Positions 6,998 to 15,212 of a DNA stretch of 64,000 nucleotides are shown here, piece after piece. The DNA lies in the NCBI RefSeq assembly GCF_022095615.2, contig NZ_CP155559.1, positions 4,523,501 to 4,587,500 on the forward strand. The letters run 5' to 3'. This DNA comes from Bacillus thuringiensis (GTDB lineage: Bacteria; Bacillota; Bacilli; Bacillales; Bacillaceae_G). A program made the position numbers and the translations under genes. Numbering within the stretch: the first letter of the stretch is position 1; each line of letters opens with the position of its first letter. The notes below the pieces were generated by a model. The model saw nothing but the letters and a program-made list of their open reading frames with translations. It was not told where the DNA came from and ran no database searches.

Positions 6998-8986
6998 CTA
7001 GAATCCGAGTAGGGATCCAACTTGGTATATAATGAGCGTTAATACATAAGCAACAACAAGTGGATACACGACAGAGAAAATCGTCCACTTCGCTGAACCT
7101 GTTTCACGTTTAATAACGGCTACTGTCGCTAAACACGGAACATATAATAAAACAAAGAACATAAATGCATATGCTGATAGCGCCGTATAATGTGCTCCCA
7201 TTACATTTCCTAGCACATCTTCTTTCACCGCATAAATAATTGCCATTGTAGAAACGACAACTTCTTTCGCTAAAAATCCTGTTAACAGGGATGCCCCAGC
7301 TTGCCACGTTCCAAAGCCGAGCGGTGCAAATAGTGGTGCGATAAATCCACCAATCATCGCTAAGAAGCTGTCTCCCATATCAACACCAAATCCTGATGGA
7401 CCTGCATAATTTAATAGCCAAATGACAACAGAACCACCGAAGATAAATGTACCTGCTTTACGAACAAACCCTTTCCCTTTCTCCCACGTGCTTAGCCATA
7501 ACGTTTTCACTTGTGGCACGCGGTAAGGAGGTAGTTCAATAACGAAAATAGATTTTTCTGCTTTTAAAATTGTAAGAGACATAATTTTTGTAACAAGTAA
7601 CGCAAGAACAATACCTGCAACATATAAAGAAAATACAACAGTTGCCTGACTATTAGGGAAGAATACTCCCGCAAACAGTGCATATACAGGTAAACGTGCC
7701 GAACAAGACATAAACGGTGTTACAAGAACTGTAAGTAAACGTTCTTTTTCTTGTTCAATCGTTCTCGCTGCCATAATACCTGGAACATTACATCCAAAAC
7801 CGATAATCATCGGAATGAACGCTTTTCCGTTTAAACCGAAGAACTCCATAATTCGATCCATAACAACTGCAATTCGCGCCATATATCCTGAGTCTTCTAG
7901 TAATGAAATGAAAAAGAATAGTGCAAAGATTTGTGGCACGAATACTAATACAGCACCAACACCAGCAATAATCCCTTCTGTAACGAGTGCTTGAATAAAA
8001 TCAGAAGCACCAACACTTGTAAGTCCAGCCGTTACCCAATCCGTAAGCTGTCCACCAAAAAAGCCATCTAGCATATCCGATAAAGGTGTACCAATCCACG
8101 TAAACGTAACCTGAAAAATAAAAAACATAACTGCTAAAAAGATTGGAAGTCCTAAAATTTTATGCGTAATTAGTCTATCAATTTTTTCCGAAAAAGGAAT
8201 TTTTCCTTCTTTCTCATGCTTCATAACATTTGTTTTTAACTTTTCAATATACGCTTCACGAGTTTTGTAAATGTGCTCTTCCAACGTACAATCAAGTTTT
8301 CCTTCTAAGCGAGATCGAACGGCTATGAGTTCCTTATAAATTGGTAGTGCTTTCATTTCTTTTTCTACTACTTCGTTATTGCTTAAAAATTGAAGGGCTA
8401 ACCATCTTGGATGCTTATAATTCGCTGTCTCTAAAAGAGCTATAACCTCTCCAATTCCTTCATCCATTTGTACACCATATGAAATAACGAATGGTTTTTT
8501 CTCTTTTTTGTCATTTTCTTTAAGAGTCGCAAGTAGTTCTTCACAGCCTTTTCCGCTTCTTGCAACGACAGGAACAACTGTTACACCTAATAATTCTGAT
8601 AACCGTTTTACATCAATTACAATTCCTCTTTGCTTCGCCACATCAACCATATTTAAACCAATCGAAACTGGTTTACCAAATTCAAGCAATTGTAATGTTA
8701 AATGCATATTTCGCTCGAATTGCGAAGAATCCACTATATTTAACATATGATGAAATTCGTCTGTTAGTAGAAAATTCGTAACGACACCTTCATCACGTGA
8801 AACTGGATTTAAATCATAAACGCCTGGTAAATCAATTAATGTTCCTTGCTTATCTTTTAATTTACCAACCTTCTTTTCTACTGTTACACCGCTCCAGTTT
8901 CCTACATACTCATAAGAACCAGTAAGTGCATTAAATAATGATGTCTTCCCTGTATTTGGATTCCCTAGCAAAGCAACCTTATTCAC
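6998..8986 (-). CDS. feoB: Ferrous iron transporter FeoB
   Basis: A 662-aa GTP-dependent Fe(II) importer of the cytoplasmic membrane. The N-terminal G domain shows G1 GNPNTGKTS (residues 8-16), G3 DLPGVYDL and G4 NMVD. A helical guanine-dissociation-inhibitor-like region follows, then about eight membrane segments from about residue 280 with the two Gate regions (GCNVPGIMAARTI and the LPPYRVP region). Length is normal. The ATG overlaps the feoA stop by four bases (ATGA), so the pair is translationally coupled. Confidence 0.97.
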   Translation of the reverse strand: MNKVALLGNPNTGKTSLFNALTGSYEYVGNWSGVTVEKKVGKLKDKQGTLIDLPGVYDLNPVSRDEGVVTNFLLTDEFHHMLNIVDSSQFERNMHLTLQLLEFGKPVSIGLNMVDVAKQRGIVIDVKRLSELLGVTVVPVVARSGKGCEELLATLKENDKKEKKPFVISYGVQMDEGIGEVIALLETANYKHPRWLALQFLSNNEVVEKEMKALPIYKELIAVRSRLEGKLDCTLEEHIYKTREAYIEKLKTNVMKHEKEGKIPFSEKIDRLITHKILGLPIFLAVMFFIFQVTFTWIGTPLSDMLDGFFGGQLTDWVTAGLTSVGASDFIQALVTEGIIAGVGAVLVFVPQIFALFFFISLLEDSGYMARIAVVMDRIMEFFGLNGKAFIPMIIGFGCNVPGIMAARTIEQEKERLLTVLVTPFMSCSARLPVYALFAGVFFPNSQATVVFSLYVAGIVLALLVTKIMSLTILKAEKSIFVIELPPYRVPQVKTLWLSTWEKGKGFVRKAGTFIFGGSVVIWLLNYAGPSGFGVDMGDSFLAMIGGFIAPLFAPLGFGTWQAGASLLTGFLAKEVVVSTMAIIYAVKEDVLGNVMGAHYTALSAYAFMFFVLLYVPCLATVAVIKRETGSAKWTIFSVVYPLVVAYVLTLIIYQVGSLLGF

Positions 8987-9210
8987 GCTAATTCCACCTT
9001 TATCATTTTCGCGTCACAATGACGAATACTAATTAACTGTCCACGACACTCCAATGTACAAGGACCTTTGAACATCGCTTTCTGCTTCATACGAAGTTCG
9101 CTTCCTTCAGAAAGACCAAAAGCAGCCAATCTTCTCTTTAGTAAATGATCTAAAGACTGAATACTTTTCACTAACACTTTCTCACCTATTTTAATATCTA
9201 CTAAACTCAT
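8983..9210 (-). CDS. feoA: Ferrous iron transport protein FeoA
   Basis: A 75-aa small SH3-like protein with the typical LKRRLAAFGLSEGSEL and PCTLECRGQLISIRH segments. It supports FeoB function in the cytoplasm. It is the first gene of the feo operon. AGGGGGAAGG precedes the ATG, and a Fur box lies just upstream. Confidence 0.95.
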   Translation of the reverse strand: MSLVDIKIGEKVLVKSIQSLDHLLKRRLAAFGLSEGSELRMKQKAMFKGPCTLECRGQLISIRHCDAKMIKVELA

Positions 9211-9232
9211 AACCTTCCCCCTCAGAAGAGAA

Positions 9233-9258
9233 TGATAATTATTTTCAGAAAAATTATA
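9233..9258 (-). promoter_or_regulatory. Fur box and -10 element of feoAB
   Basis: TGATAATTATTTTCA (9233-9247) differs at one position from the 7-1-7 Fur consensus TGATAATnATTATCA. A minus-strand TATAAT (9253-9258) lies just upstream of it. Fur bound there would block transcription when iron is plentiful. Confidence 0.85.
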
Positions 9259-9352
9259 TCACACTCTATTTCACTTGGACTATATCTTTTTGCTTCATAT
9301 TTATTAACATTTCAATACAATTATATTTCAATAATTGTCATAACAGATTCGT

Positions 9353-9381
9353 TTGCCATTCTCATCCATTTCGCTTACAAT
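9353..9381 (+). promoter_or_regulatory. Housekeeping promoter of thiT
   Basis: TTGCCA, 17-base spacer, TACAAT. Transcription would start about 25 bases before the riboswitch. Confidence 0.6.
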
Positions 9382-9408
9382 AAACAATAGCAAATAAAGA
9401 ATCTCGTT

Positions 9409-9494
9409 ATCACAGGGGGAGCCATGCCGCTGAGAGGGAACACTTCGTTCCGACCCTTCGAACCTGTTAGTTAATGCTAACGCAGGGATTGTGC
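9409..9494 (+). ncRNA. TPP riboswitch (THI element)
   Basis: Contains the conserved pieces GGGGGAGCC, CTGAGAGGGA, GACCCTTCGAACCTG and TAATGCTAACGCAGGGA, closed by a CACA / TGTG P1 stem (9411-9414 with 9490-9493). It precedes the thiamine transporter gene, the expected target for repression by thiamine pyrophosphate. Downstream, CCTCCT (9540-9545) can pair with the ribosome site AGGGGG (9579-9584), so control may be at translation. Confidence 0.95.
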
Positions 9495-9591
9495 AAACGT
9501 CCGAAATACATACCTCTTTTTTATTTACGTATTTCGTATCCTCCTATGATAATGTTCTTTTTTGTACAACTTGGATTTAGGGGGAAACAAC

Positions 9592-10197
9592 ATGCGTAAC
9601 ACCAATTTACAAGCGATGATCGAATCTGCTATTCTTGCAGCCTTCGCCCTGGTCATCGACATTTTTCCATTATTATCAATCAAACTTTCAACAGGCGGTT
9701 CCATTTCATTTGCTATGATTCCTATTTTTATTATCGCATACCGCTGGGGCTTCAAAATGGCTTTCTTAGGAGGCTTAATTTGGGGATTACTACAAATTGT
9801 CGTAGGCGATGCCATTATCGTCACACCAATTCAAGTACTCATTGAATACTTCGTTGCTTTCGCATTCATTGGATTTGCTGGACTCTTTTATAAGCCAATT
9901 CAGCAGACCTTAATTAATGGTGAAAGAAAGAAAACAATTTCCTATATTATCCTTGCTACATTTATCGGTAGTCTAGCTCGCTATTTCTTTCACTTTATCG
10001 CCGGTATTATTTTCTGGGGACAATATGCACCGAAAGGTCAATCAGCAGTTCTATATTCTTTAATATTTAACGGTAGCACAATGATTGGTTCCTATATTCT
10101 ATGTACCGTTTTACTTATATTTTTATTTATCACTTCACCACGTTTATTCAAAAGCATCAATGCTTATCAACTAAACTCAAACAAAAAGAGCGCTTAA
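9592..10197 (+). CDS. thiT: Thiamine ECF-transporter substrate protein ThiT
   Basis: A 201-aa integral membrane protein with six hydrophobic segments, the S-component that binds thiamine in energy-coupling-factor importers (ThiT/YuaJ family). The shared ECF ATPase and T-component genes are not in this window. Family features include GGSISFAMIPIFIIAYRWG and GLLQIVVGDA. AGGGGGAAACAAC precedes the ATG. The TPP riboswitch upstream supports the substrate call. Confidence 0.94.
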   Translation: MRNTNLQAMIESAILAAFALVIDIFPLLSIKLSTGGSISFAMIPIFIIAYRWGFKMAFLGGLIWGLLQIVVGDAIIVTPIQVLIEYFVAFAFIGFAGLFYKPIQQTLINGERKKTISYIILATFIGSLARYFFHFIAGIIFWGQYAPKGQSAVLYSLIFNGSTMIGSYILCTVLLIFLFITSPRLFKSINAYQLNSNKKSA

Positions 10198-10213
10198 TGA
10201 GCGCTCTTTTTTT
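10183..10213. terminator. Terminator of thiT, overlapping its stop codon
   Basis: AAAAAGAGCGC / GCGCTCTTTTT stem. The thiT TAA is in the loop. It can also serve minus-strand transcription. Confidence 0.88.
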
Positions 10214-10293
10214 CATATCGTAATATCAATTAAAAAAACAATAAATGCACAAAAGAAAATAAATACCATCACACCTAGCCAATTGCTATGCAC
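10213..10293 (-). CDS. Possible 26-residue membrane peptide
   Basis: The complement of 10293 to 10213 encodes a peptide starting (GTG) MHSNWLGVMVFIFFCAFIVF and ending LIDITI. It is one membrane segment with a short acidic end. AAGGAG lies ten bases upstream of the GTG. It faces away from thiT and ends in the shared terminator. A five-codon frame (ATG AAC CGT GCA TAG) overlaps its start and could be a leader. Unrecognised. Confidence 0.4.
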   Translation of the reverse strand: MHSNWLGVMVFIFFCAFIVFLIDITI

Positions 10294-10405
10294 GGTTCAT
10301 CGACTCCTTACATAACCTCATTTTCTAACCAGATTATATCGCTTAAAAATAAAGATTAAGTAAAGATAATATGAAAATAATTTAAAAAAGCGTAGATCAT
10401 ATTGT

Positions 10406-12259
10406 CTACGCTTTTTTCGGTAAATAGAAGTAAAATAACACACCTTCTTCTGTATTCTTTACTCCATATTCAGCACCGTGTAGTTCTAAAATATTCTTTG
10501 AAATAGCAAGCCCAAGACCTGTTCCGCCTTGTGAACGCTGACGAGCTGCATCCACGCGATAAAAACGATCCCAAATTTTATCTAATTGCTCTTCTTCAAT
10601 GTGAGTGCCTTTATTTTCAATACATACTTTTATACGATCTTTTTCATCTATTGTAGAAATAATAATATCTTCTTTATTTGGTGTATAACGTATGGCATTC
10701 GTAATGAAGTTCACGATGACTTGTTCAATCCGGCCTTGATTTGCGGCTACTTCAAATGGACCTATATTTTTATGAACACGAAGTTCTTTTTTCTCTATTT
10801 CTACAGAAAGATGTTCACATATATCTTCAATTACTGTATCGATATAAAATGAATCCATTTTCATTTTATATGTGCCTGACTCAAATTTAGCTAACTCAAG
10901 CATATCCAAAATTAACGTATCCATTTTGTCTACTTCTCGTTCCATCGCTTGAAAATAGTACTCTTTTTTATGCTCAGCTACTCCATCTTTTAAAATAGAA
11001 ATACAGCTTTTCATAATACTCAGCGGTGTTTTTAGTTCATGCGAAACACCAGAAATAAATTCTTTTCGCGTATTTTCTAATTTTCTTTCCTTTTCAATAT
11101 CTTGTTCTAGCTGCCCAATATGCGAATGGAGTTTATTGGATAATACATTAATATTTTTCGATAAATCACCAATTTCATCTTTTGAAGTAATTGGTATTTG
11201 TTCTGTGAAATCTAAATGCGCTATTTTCTTCGTTGTATCATTTATTTTTAATAATGGTTTTGCAATTTGTTTAGAGTAATAGAAAGAAGCTAGAAAAATG
11301 AGAACGACTACAAATGCAATGATGTAAATGTAGTAATCTTGCACCATTTGTACAGCTTCATCTACAGGTTGTAAGGAAGCCATCGCATATATATATGTGA
11401 CCGATCCGTCTTTTTCTTTTATCGGTTTGATTAATAATTTATATTTTATATCATTTTTTTCATAGTCCATTGTCTTTGTTGAATACTCTATTTGATTACT
11501 CTCTTTTAGTACTACATCCGTTTGAAATTCTTTTATACTATCCAAAAATAAAGTGTTTTTATAAATTGGATTTACGGGACCTTTTACATCAGGGAATTGT
11601 ACTTTCGTAACACGCCCTTCTATGTAAGCATCTGGTTCTTGGACAGCTTGCTCCTGAACTGCCGGCTTCTTTTCCTTACCAACTTGTTCCCCAGCTACTT
11701 TCTTTTTCTCCTGATCTAATTTACTCATTTTCTCATTAAATGCTTTTTCTAACGGTTTATTAGATCCGCTTAAATTCCGCTTAGATAATGAGAAAGAGAA
11801 TGGAATAAAACTATCTTCTTTTTTCACTCCAGAAAAATAAATTTCTTGGCCTAAAAACTGATTTGATGGTTTATTATCAATCTCCTCTATATTGACGAGA
11901 TTGTATAGGGGGATTTTGAATAGTTGTTGTCCAAAGCTCTTTTGTTGCCAACGATTTATCGTTACCTCAAAATAAAAATCATCTGCATGCTTTAAATTCC
12001 CGTTCTGATCTAATGTCGTAATCCACGTATTATTTTCTCTTAAAAAGTCTTGCTCCAGCTTCTGAATTCCTTCTGCACTTCCCGCATAGTTCAAATAATT
12101 CTTTTCGAAGGAATTTAAATTCACTTTAATATCTTCCACTTTTCGATTCGCATAATATTGTTTAAAAAATATCGTTTGTCCAATAAATATCGTCGCTAAA
12201 ATTAACATACATAATGCTGTTGTGAGGGTAAATAGTTTTAGTACAATCCCTTTTCTCAT
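10406..12259 (-). CDS. Sensor histidine kinase of the sortase C locus
   Basis: A 617-aa membrane kinase with a first membrane segment at about 8-30, a large extracellular region of about 280 residues that includes a Lys/Glu/Gln-rich stretch, and a second membrane segment (YIIAFVVVLIFLASFYY). HAMP, HisKA (SHELKTP, His in the E-box) and HATPase (N box NAIRYTPN, G boxes GTGLGLAISK) follow. The ligand is unknown. The ATG overlaps the regulator gene's stop (ATGA). It forms an operon with basI, srtC and the regulator. This pair adjoins sortase C in B. anthracis too (established knowledge). Regulation of the sortase by it is inference. Confidence 0.9.
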   Translation of the reverse strand: MRKGIVLKLFTLTTALCMLILATIFIGQTIFFKQYYANRKVEDIKVNLNSFEKNYLNYAGSAEGIQKLEQDFLRENNTWITTLDQNGNLKHADDFYFEVTINRWQQKSFGQQLFKIPLYNLVNIEEIDNKPSNQFLGQEIYFSGVKKEDSFIPFSFSLSKRNLSGSNKPLEKAFNEKMSKLDQEKKKVAGEQVGKEKKPAVQEQAVQEPDAYIEGRVTKVQFPDVKGPVNPIYKNTLFLDSIKEFQTDVVLKESNQIEYSTKTMDYEKNDIKYKLLIKPIKEKDGSVTYIYAMASLQPVDEAVQMVQDYYIYIIAFVVVLIFLASFYYSKQIAKPLLKINDTTKKIAHLDFTEQIPITSKDEIGDLSKNINVLSNKLHSHIGQLEQDIEKERKLENTRKEFISGVSHELKTPLSIMKSCISILKDGVAEHKKEYYFQAMEREVDKMDTLILDMLELAKFESGTYKMKMDSFYIDTVIEDICEHLSVEIEKKELRVHKNIGPFEVAANQGRIEQVIVNFITNAIRYTPNKEDIIISTIDEKDRIKVCIENKGTHIEEEQLDKIWDRFYRVDAARQRSQGGTGLGLAISKNILELHGAEYGVKNTEEGVLFYFYLPKKA

Positions 12260-12945
12260 ACATTTCCCTCAAATTTATAACCTGTTCGTACTACAGTTGT
12301 AATGTACTTTGCTTTCTCTCCTAATTTATTTCTTAAATTACGAATATGACTATTAACCGTTCGATCGTCACCAGCAAATTCATATCCCCAAATTCTTGAG
12401 ATGAGTTGCTCTCGTGTTAAAACAATCCCTTGATTTTTCATAAAATACGCTAATATTTCAAATTCTGTATGTGTTAAATTAATGTCTGTTCTATCTACCG
12501 TAACAGTGCGCGACGGAAAATGAACGTGAATACCGTGGATTGATAATGTATCATCTTCATTCTCTAAAAGTTGCTTTGTCACTTTTCTACTTTCTAACAA
12601 TCTTTTCGCTCTTGCTAATAAAATTGGAGGACTGTATGGCTTTGTCACATAGTCATCCGCTCCAAGTTCAAATCCAAGTAACGTATCATCTTCATCTACA
12701 CGTGCCGTCAGCATAATAATAGGAACCTCAGATGTTTTACGGATTCTTCGGCAAACGGACCACCCATCAAGTTCCGGCAACATAATATCTAAAATAACTA
12801 AATCAACCTCTTCTTCCTCAAATACAACTAAAGCTTCTTTCCCGTCTCTCGCTTCAAACACTATATATTGCTCACTTAAAAAATAATCTTTTAATATTTC
12901 ACGTAATATATCTTCATCTTCCACAATTAAAATATTTATTGCCAT
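12256..12945 (-). CDS. OmpR/PhoB-family response regulator of the sortase C locus
   Basis: A 229-aa protein with a receiver domain (acidic EDED at 9-12, phospho-acceptor Asp53 in LVILDIMLPELDGW, Lys in VTKPYSP) followed by a winged-helix DNA-binding domain ending in RTGYKFE. AGGAGGGG precedes the ATG. It lies 38 bases after srtC and overlaps the kinase gene by four bases. Its DNA target is not evident. Confidence 0.93.
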   Translation of the reverse strand: MAINILIVEDEDILREILKDYFLSEQYIVFEARDGKEALVVFEEEEVDLVILDIMLPELDGWSVCRRIRKTSEVPIIMLTARVDEDDTLLGFELGADDYVTKPYSPPILLARAKRLLESRKVTKQLLENEDDTLSIHGIHVHFPSRTVTVDRTDINLTHTEFEILAYFMKNQGIVLTREQLISRIWGYEFAGDDRTVNSHIRNLRNKLGEKAKYITTVVRTGYKFEGNV

Positions 12946-12983
12946 AACTTATATATCCCCTCCTACTTTCAAAAACTATCACT

Positions 12984-13604
12984 TCATTTTGAATAACTAG
13001 CAGTTAACTCCGCCTCGATAATATATCTATCCGGTGCATCCCCTATATAATCAAATGGATAGCAAGTCGTCAGTGTTAATATTGGTTCTTCTTTTTTTAT
13101 AATAACAGTCCGATCATCCGCATGGGTAATCCATATCTTTTGAATTTCATATGTGTAAGTTTTATTATCATACTCTAAAACAAGAGTGTCTTTTTCATTT
13201 AACTCTCCTAAATCTGTAAATACAGTATCCCGGTGCCCACTTAGTACAGTATGCCCCCCTCCAGATGGCGTTGTCGTTAAATCACTAACGAACATACCAA
13301 CTCCCTTTTTCAGCGTTGCATCATTTGCTCCCCAATATATAGAAAACTTCTTTTTTATTTTCGGTATATTTAACATTGCTATCTTTTCTCCTTCTTTATG
13401 CTCTGTTTGAGAAGAAGGCACTTGAGAAGTTACGGGGGTCTCATGTGAAAGTTGATTATGTTGTATATTGGTAAGGCTCTTTATTTCTTCTTTCGTTAAT
13501 TGTTGAGCAGAGCTTTTTCCTTTATACCATTCCATAGCGTAATATGATCCCATGAATAGCCCGACGGCCATCAATATGATTCCGATATAATTAAGTAATT
13601 TCAC
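12984..13604 (-). CDS. srtC: Class D sortase (SrtC of B. anthracis)
   Basis: A 206-aa membrane-anchored transpeptidase with an N-terminal hydrophobic anchor (about 5-22) and a sortase fold. The catalytic residues are His124 (LSGHRD), Cys181 (TLTTCYPF) and Arg193 (DAPDRYI). In B. anthracis this enzyme attaches BasH and BasI to the envelope during sporulation through an LPNTA signal (established). Its likely substrate BasI is encoded directly upstream. GTG start with GGAGGG eight bases upstream. A hairpin between basI and srtC probably lowers sortase expression relative to its substrate. Confidence 0.93.
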   Translation of the reverse strand: MKLLNYIGIILMAVGLFMGSYYAMEWYKGKSSAQQLTKEEIKSLTNIQHNQLSHETPVTSQVPSSQTEHKEGEKIAMLNIPKIKKKFSIYWGANDATLKKGVGMFVSDLTTTPSGGGHTVLSGHRDTVFTDLGELNEKDTLVLEYDNKTYTYEIQKIWITHADDRTVIIKKEEPILTLTTCYPFDYIGDAPDRYIIEAELTASYSK

Positions 13605-13622
13605 ATTTCATCCCTCCATGAC

Positions 13623-13653
13623 AAAAATGGTAGGAATAACCTACCATTTTTAA
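13623..13653 (-). terminator. Hairpin between basI and srtC
   Basis: AAAAATGGTAGG / CCTACCATTTTT stem. With T runs on both sides it can act as a partial terminator inside the operon. Confidence 0.8.
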
Positions 13654-13693
13654 TATATGAAATTATCCCACTCTTTATAGGACAATATTTTAT

Positions 13694-14140
13694 TTACGCC
13701 TTAATTTTATTACGACGATTCAAACCAAATAATGTACCTATTGCTACAAGACATGCGCTTAATCCCATCATTGCTACATTATTTGATGCTGTATTTGGTA
13801 ATTTTTCACCTTGTACAACTGGCTTCGCTACTTCTTTTTTTGCCGCATCATTTTTTGTTTGTACTTGTGCTTCTTCTTTTTTCCTTACTTCATTCTTTTG
13901 TTGCTCTTTTATCGCTGCTTCTTTTTTAGCCATATCACTTTTTTCTTGTACTTGCGCCGCTTGCTTTTTCTCTTCTTCACTTTTTTGCTGTTCCTTAATC
14001 GCTGCTTCTTTTTTCGCTTTATCTTGTTGCAGTTGCGCTGATTCTTCCTTTGTTACTGTTCCAGTATCCGCGCTTGCTACTGAAGAATATCCTACTGTTA
14101 AAAGTGCCATTGCACAGATTGGTAATAGTTTCTTTTTCAT
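13694..14140 (-). CDS. basI: LPNTA-anchored surface protein BasI
   Basis: A 148-aa secreted protein with a signal peptide (about 1-24, ending SVASA). The charged helical middle is very rich in Lys, Glu and Gln with two copies of KKEAAIKEQQK (about 43-53 and 72-82) and related units. A C-terminal sorting signal follows: LPNTA at 114-118, a hydrophobic segment and the basic tail NRRNKIKA. LPNTA is the motif used by sortase C, encoded next. AAAGGAGAG precedes the ATG. In B. anthracis BasI is attached to peptidoglycan of sporulating cells. Confidence 0.92.
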   Translation of the reverse strand: MKKKLLPICAMALLTVGYSSVASADTGTVTKEESAQLQQDKAKKEAAIKEQQKSEEEKKQAAQVQEKSDMAKKEAAIKEQQKNEVRKKEEAQVQTKNDAAKKEVAKPVVQGEKLPNTASNNVAMMGLSACLVAIGTLFGLNRRNKIKA

Positions 14141-14226
14141 TTTATATCTCTCCTTTTATACGTTTTACATCACTTCGCATCGGATGTATCACTAGAATAA
14201 ACAAGAGATATAAATATAAGATGCAG

Positions 14227-14242
14227 ATGAAATATATTTCAT
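14227..14242. promoter_or_regulatory. Palindrome upstream of basI
   Basis: ATGAAATATATTTCAT is a perfect 16-bp palindrome about 90 bases before basI. A possible operator, on sequence symmetry alone. Confidence 0.3.
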
Positions 14243-14266
14243 TTAAAGATTTCATTGTAAAAAAAT

Positions 14267-14299
14267 AAAAAAACATCGCAATATATACGATGTTTTTTC
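14267..14299. terminator. Terminator after the 110-residue hypothetical gene
   Basis: AAAAAACATCG / CGATGTTTTTT stem with flanking A and T runs. Confidence 0.8.
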
Positions 14300-14317
14300 G
14301 GGTGTGTGTCTCAATAT

Positions 14318-14650
14318 TTACATGTTACTTTCGCGTGATTTAGAAGTAGAACGGGCCGGAGCGATAACTAATTGTCTCGGCTCAGTTTTCTTTAAGTGAT
14401 TTTTGACGTTACACTTACGACGTTGAACAACCCATGCTTTAATAGGGTTTGTCAAAATAATCTTTTGCCCTTCGTTAGGGGTCTCTTCTTCAAACCTACA
14501 ACTTTCGCTCCATTTATTCCATCTCATTGTAAATTTAGAAGAAGAATGATCATCTTCTCGATCAAACAAGTGCAAAAAATCCATTTCGCCAGCTAGCATT
14601 ACGGTGTTGCTAGTTGCTAAAAAAGAAAAGGTTGTCCAACGTTTCTCCAT
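14318..14650 (-). CDS. Hypothetical 110-residue protein
   Basis: Soluble, basic C-terminal half (KAWVVQRRKCNVKNHLKK), no membrane segment or known motif. AAGGAGTAGGAGGG precedes the ATG, and a terminator follows 19 bases after the stop. The upstream 180 bases contain a perfect TTACA-N4-TGTAA box at 14782-14795. Unrecognised. Confidence 0.6.
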   Translation of the reverse strand: MEKRWTTFSFLATSNTVMLAGEMDFLHLFDREDDHSSSKFTMRWNKWSESCRFEEETPNEGQKIILTNPIKAWVVQRRKCNVKNHLKKTEPRQLVIAPARSTSKSRESNM

Positions 14651-14781
14651 GCCCTCCTACTCCTTTTTCACATATAGAGTGCCTAAAACTTAATTTACCT
14701 AAAATATGCTTGCCTTTTACCTTACACCCATAGTGTATCCAAAATACTTTTATGCAACTATCGATTTGCCTTACAGCTACC

Positions 14782-14795
14782 TTACATTTTTGTAA
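14782..14795. promoter_or_regulatory. TNACA-N4-TGTAA box upstream of the 110-residue gene
   Basis: TTACATTTTTGTAA, about 130 bases upstream of the start at 14650, preceded by other CTTACA half-sites (near 14721 and 14771). Matches the BceR/YxdJ-type pattern. It also lies next to the terminator at 14803-14835. Confidence 0.35.
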
Positions 14796-14802
14796 GAAAC
14801 GA

Positions 14803-14835
14803 AAAAACCTTCACTCAATATACGTGAAGGTTTCT
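14803..14835 (-). terminator. Terminator of the small membrane protein gene
   Basis: AACCTTCAC / GTGAAGGTT stem followed on the minus strand by TTTTTT. Confidence 0.85.
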
Positions 14836-15047
14836 TATTTCTCATCTATATGATCTTTCATATGATTCACTCCTGCTTCTTGCAGCTGCGACATCATACC
14901 ATGGGAAATTGCGCCTAATACTAAAGTCATTCCAATTAGTGAAATCCGAATCGCTGGTACATCAATTATGTAAGCCAAACTACCAAGAACAATTGTTAAA
15001 AGTAATGCTTTTATAAATGTTGCACTTGTGTACTGTTTCTTCTTCAT
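14835..15047 (-). CDS. Small membrane protein of unknown function
   Basis: A 70-aa protein with two hydrophobic segments (about 10-28 and 35-50) and a polar tail QLQEAGVNHMKDHIDEK. Start set at 15047 because AAAGGG lies eight bases upstream. An in-frame GTG at 15056 would sit on the ribosome site. A cre-like sequence lies at 15063-15076. No recognised family. Confidence 0.65.
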   Translation of the reverse strand: MKKKQYTSATFIKALLLTIVLGSLAYIIDVPAIRISLIGMTLVLGAISHGMMSQLQEAGVNHMKDHIDEK

Positions 15048-15062
15048 TATCATCACCCTTTA

Positions 15063-15076
15063 TGGAAGCGTTTTCT
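15063..15076. promoter_or_regulatory. cre-like site (CcpA)
   Basis: TGGAAGCGTTTTCT resembles the catabolite-responsive element consensus TGWNANCGNTNWCA with one mismatch at the end. It is 16 bases before the start at 15047, a position where binding would block expression. Confidence 0.4.
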
Positions 15077-15212
15077 TAATATGATTAGTATATCATATCA
15101 TCAGATGATTTTGTGGGGATTTCTGTAAAAAAACTTATATCTTCTTTGACTTTTTCCTTCCTATCCTTTACAGTCGAAATGTTCACAAGTTTTACACTGT
15201 AGGAGGACTCCA

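Noticed and set aside
13811..14041. Long plus-strand Phe/Leu-rich frames opposite basI
   Set aside because: They are the antisense image of the Lys/Glu-rich basI repeats.
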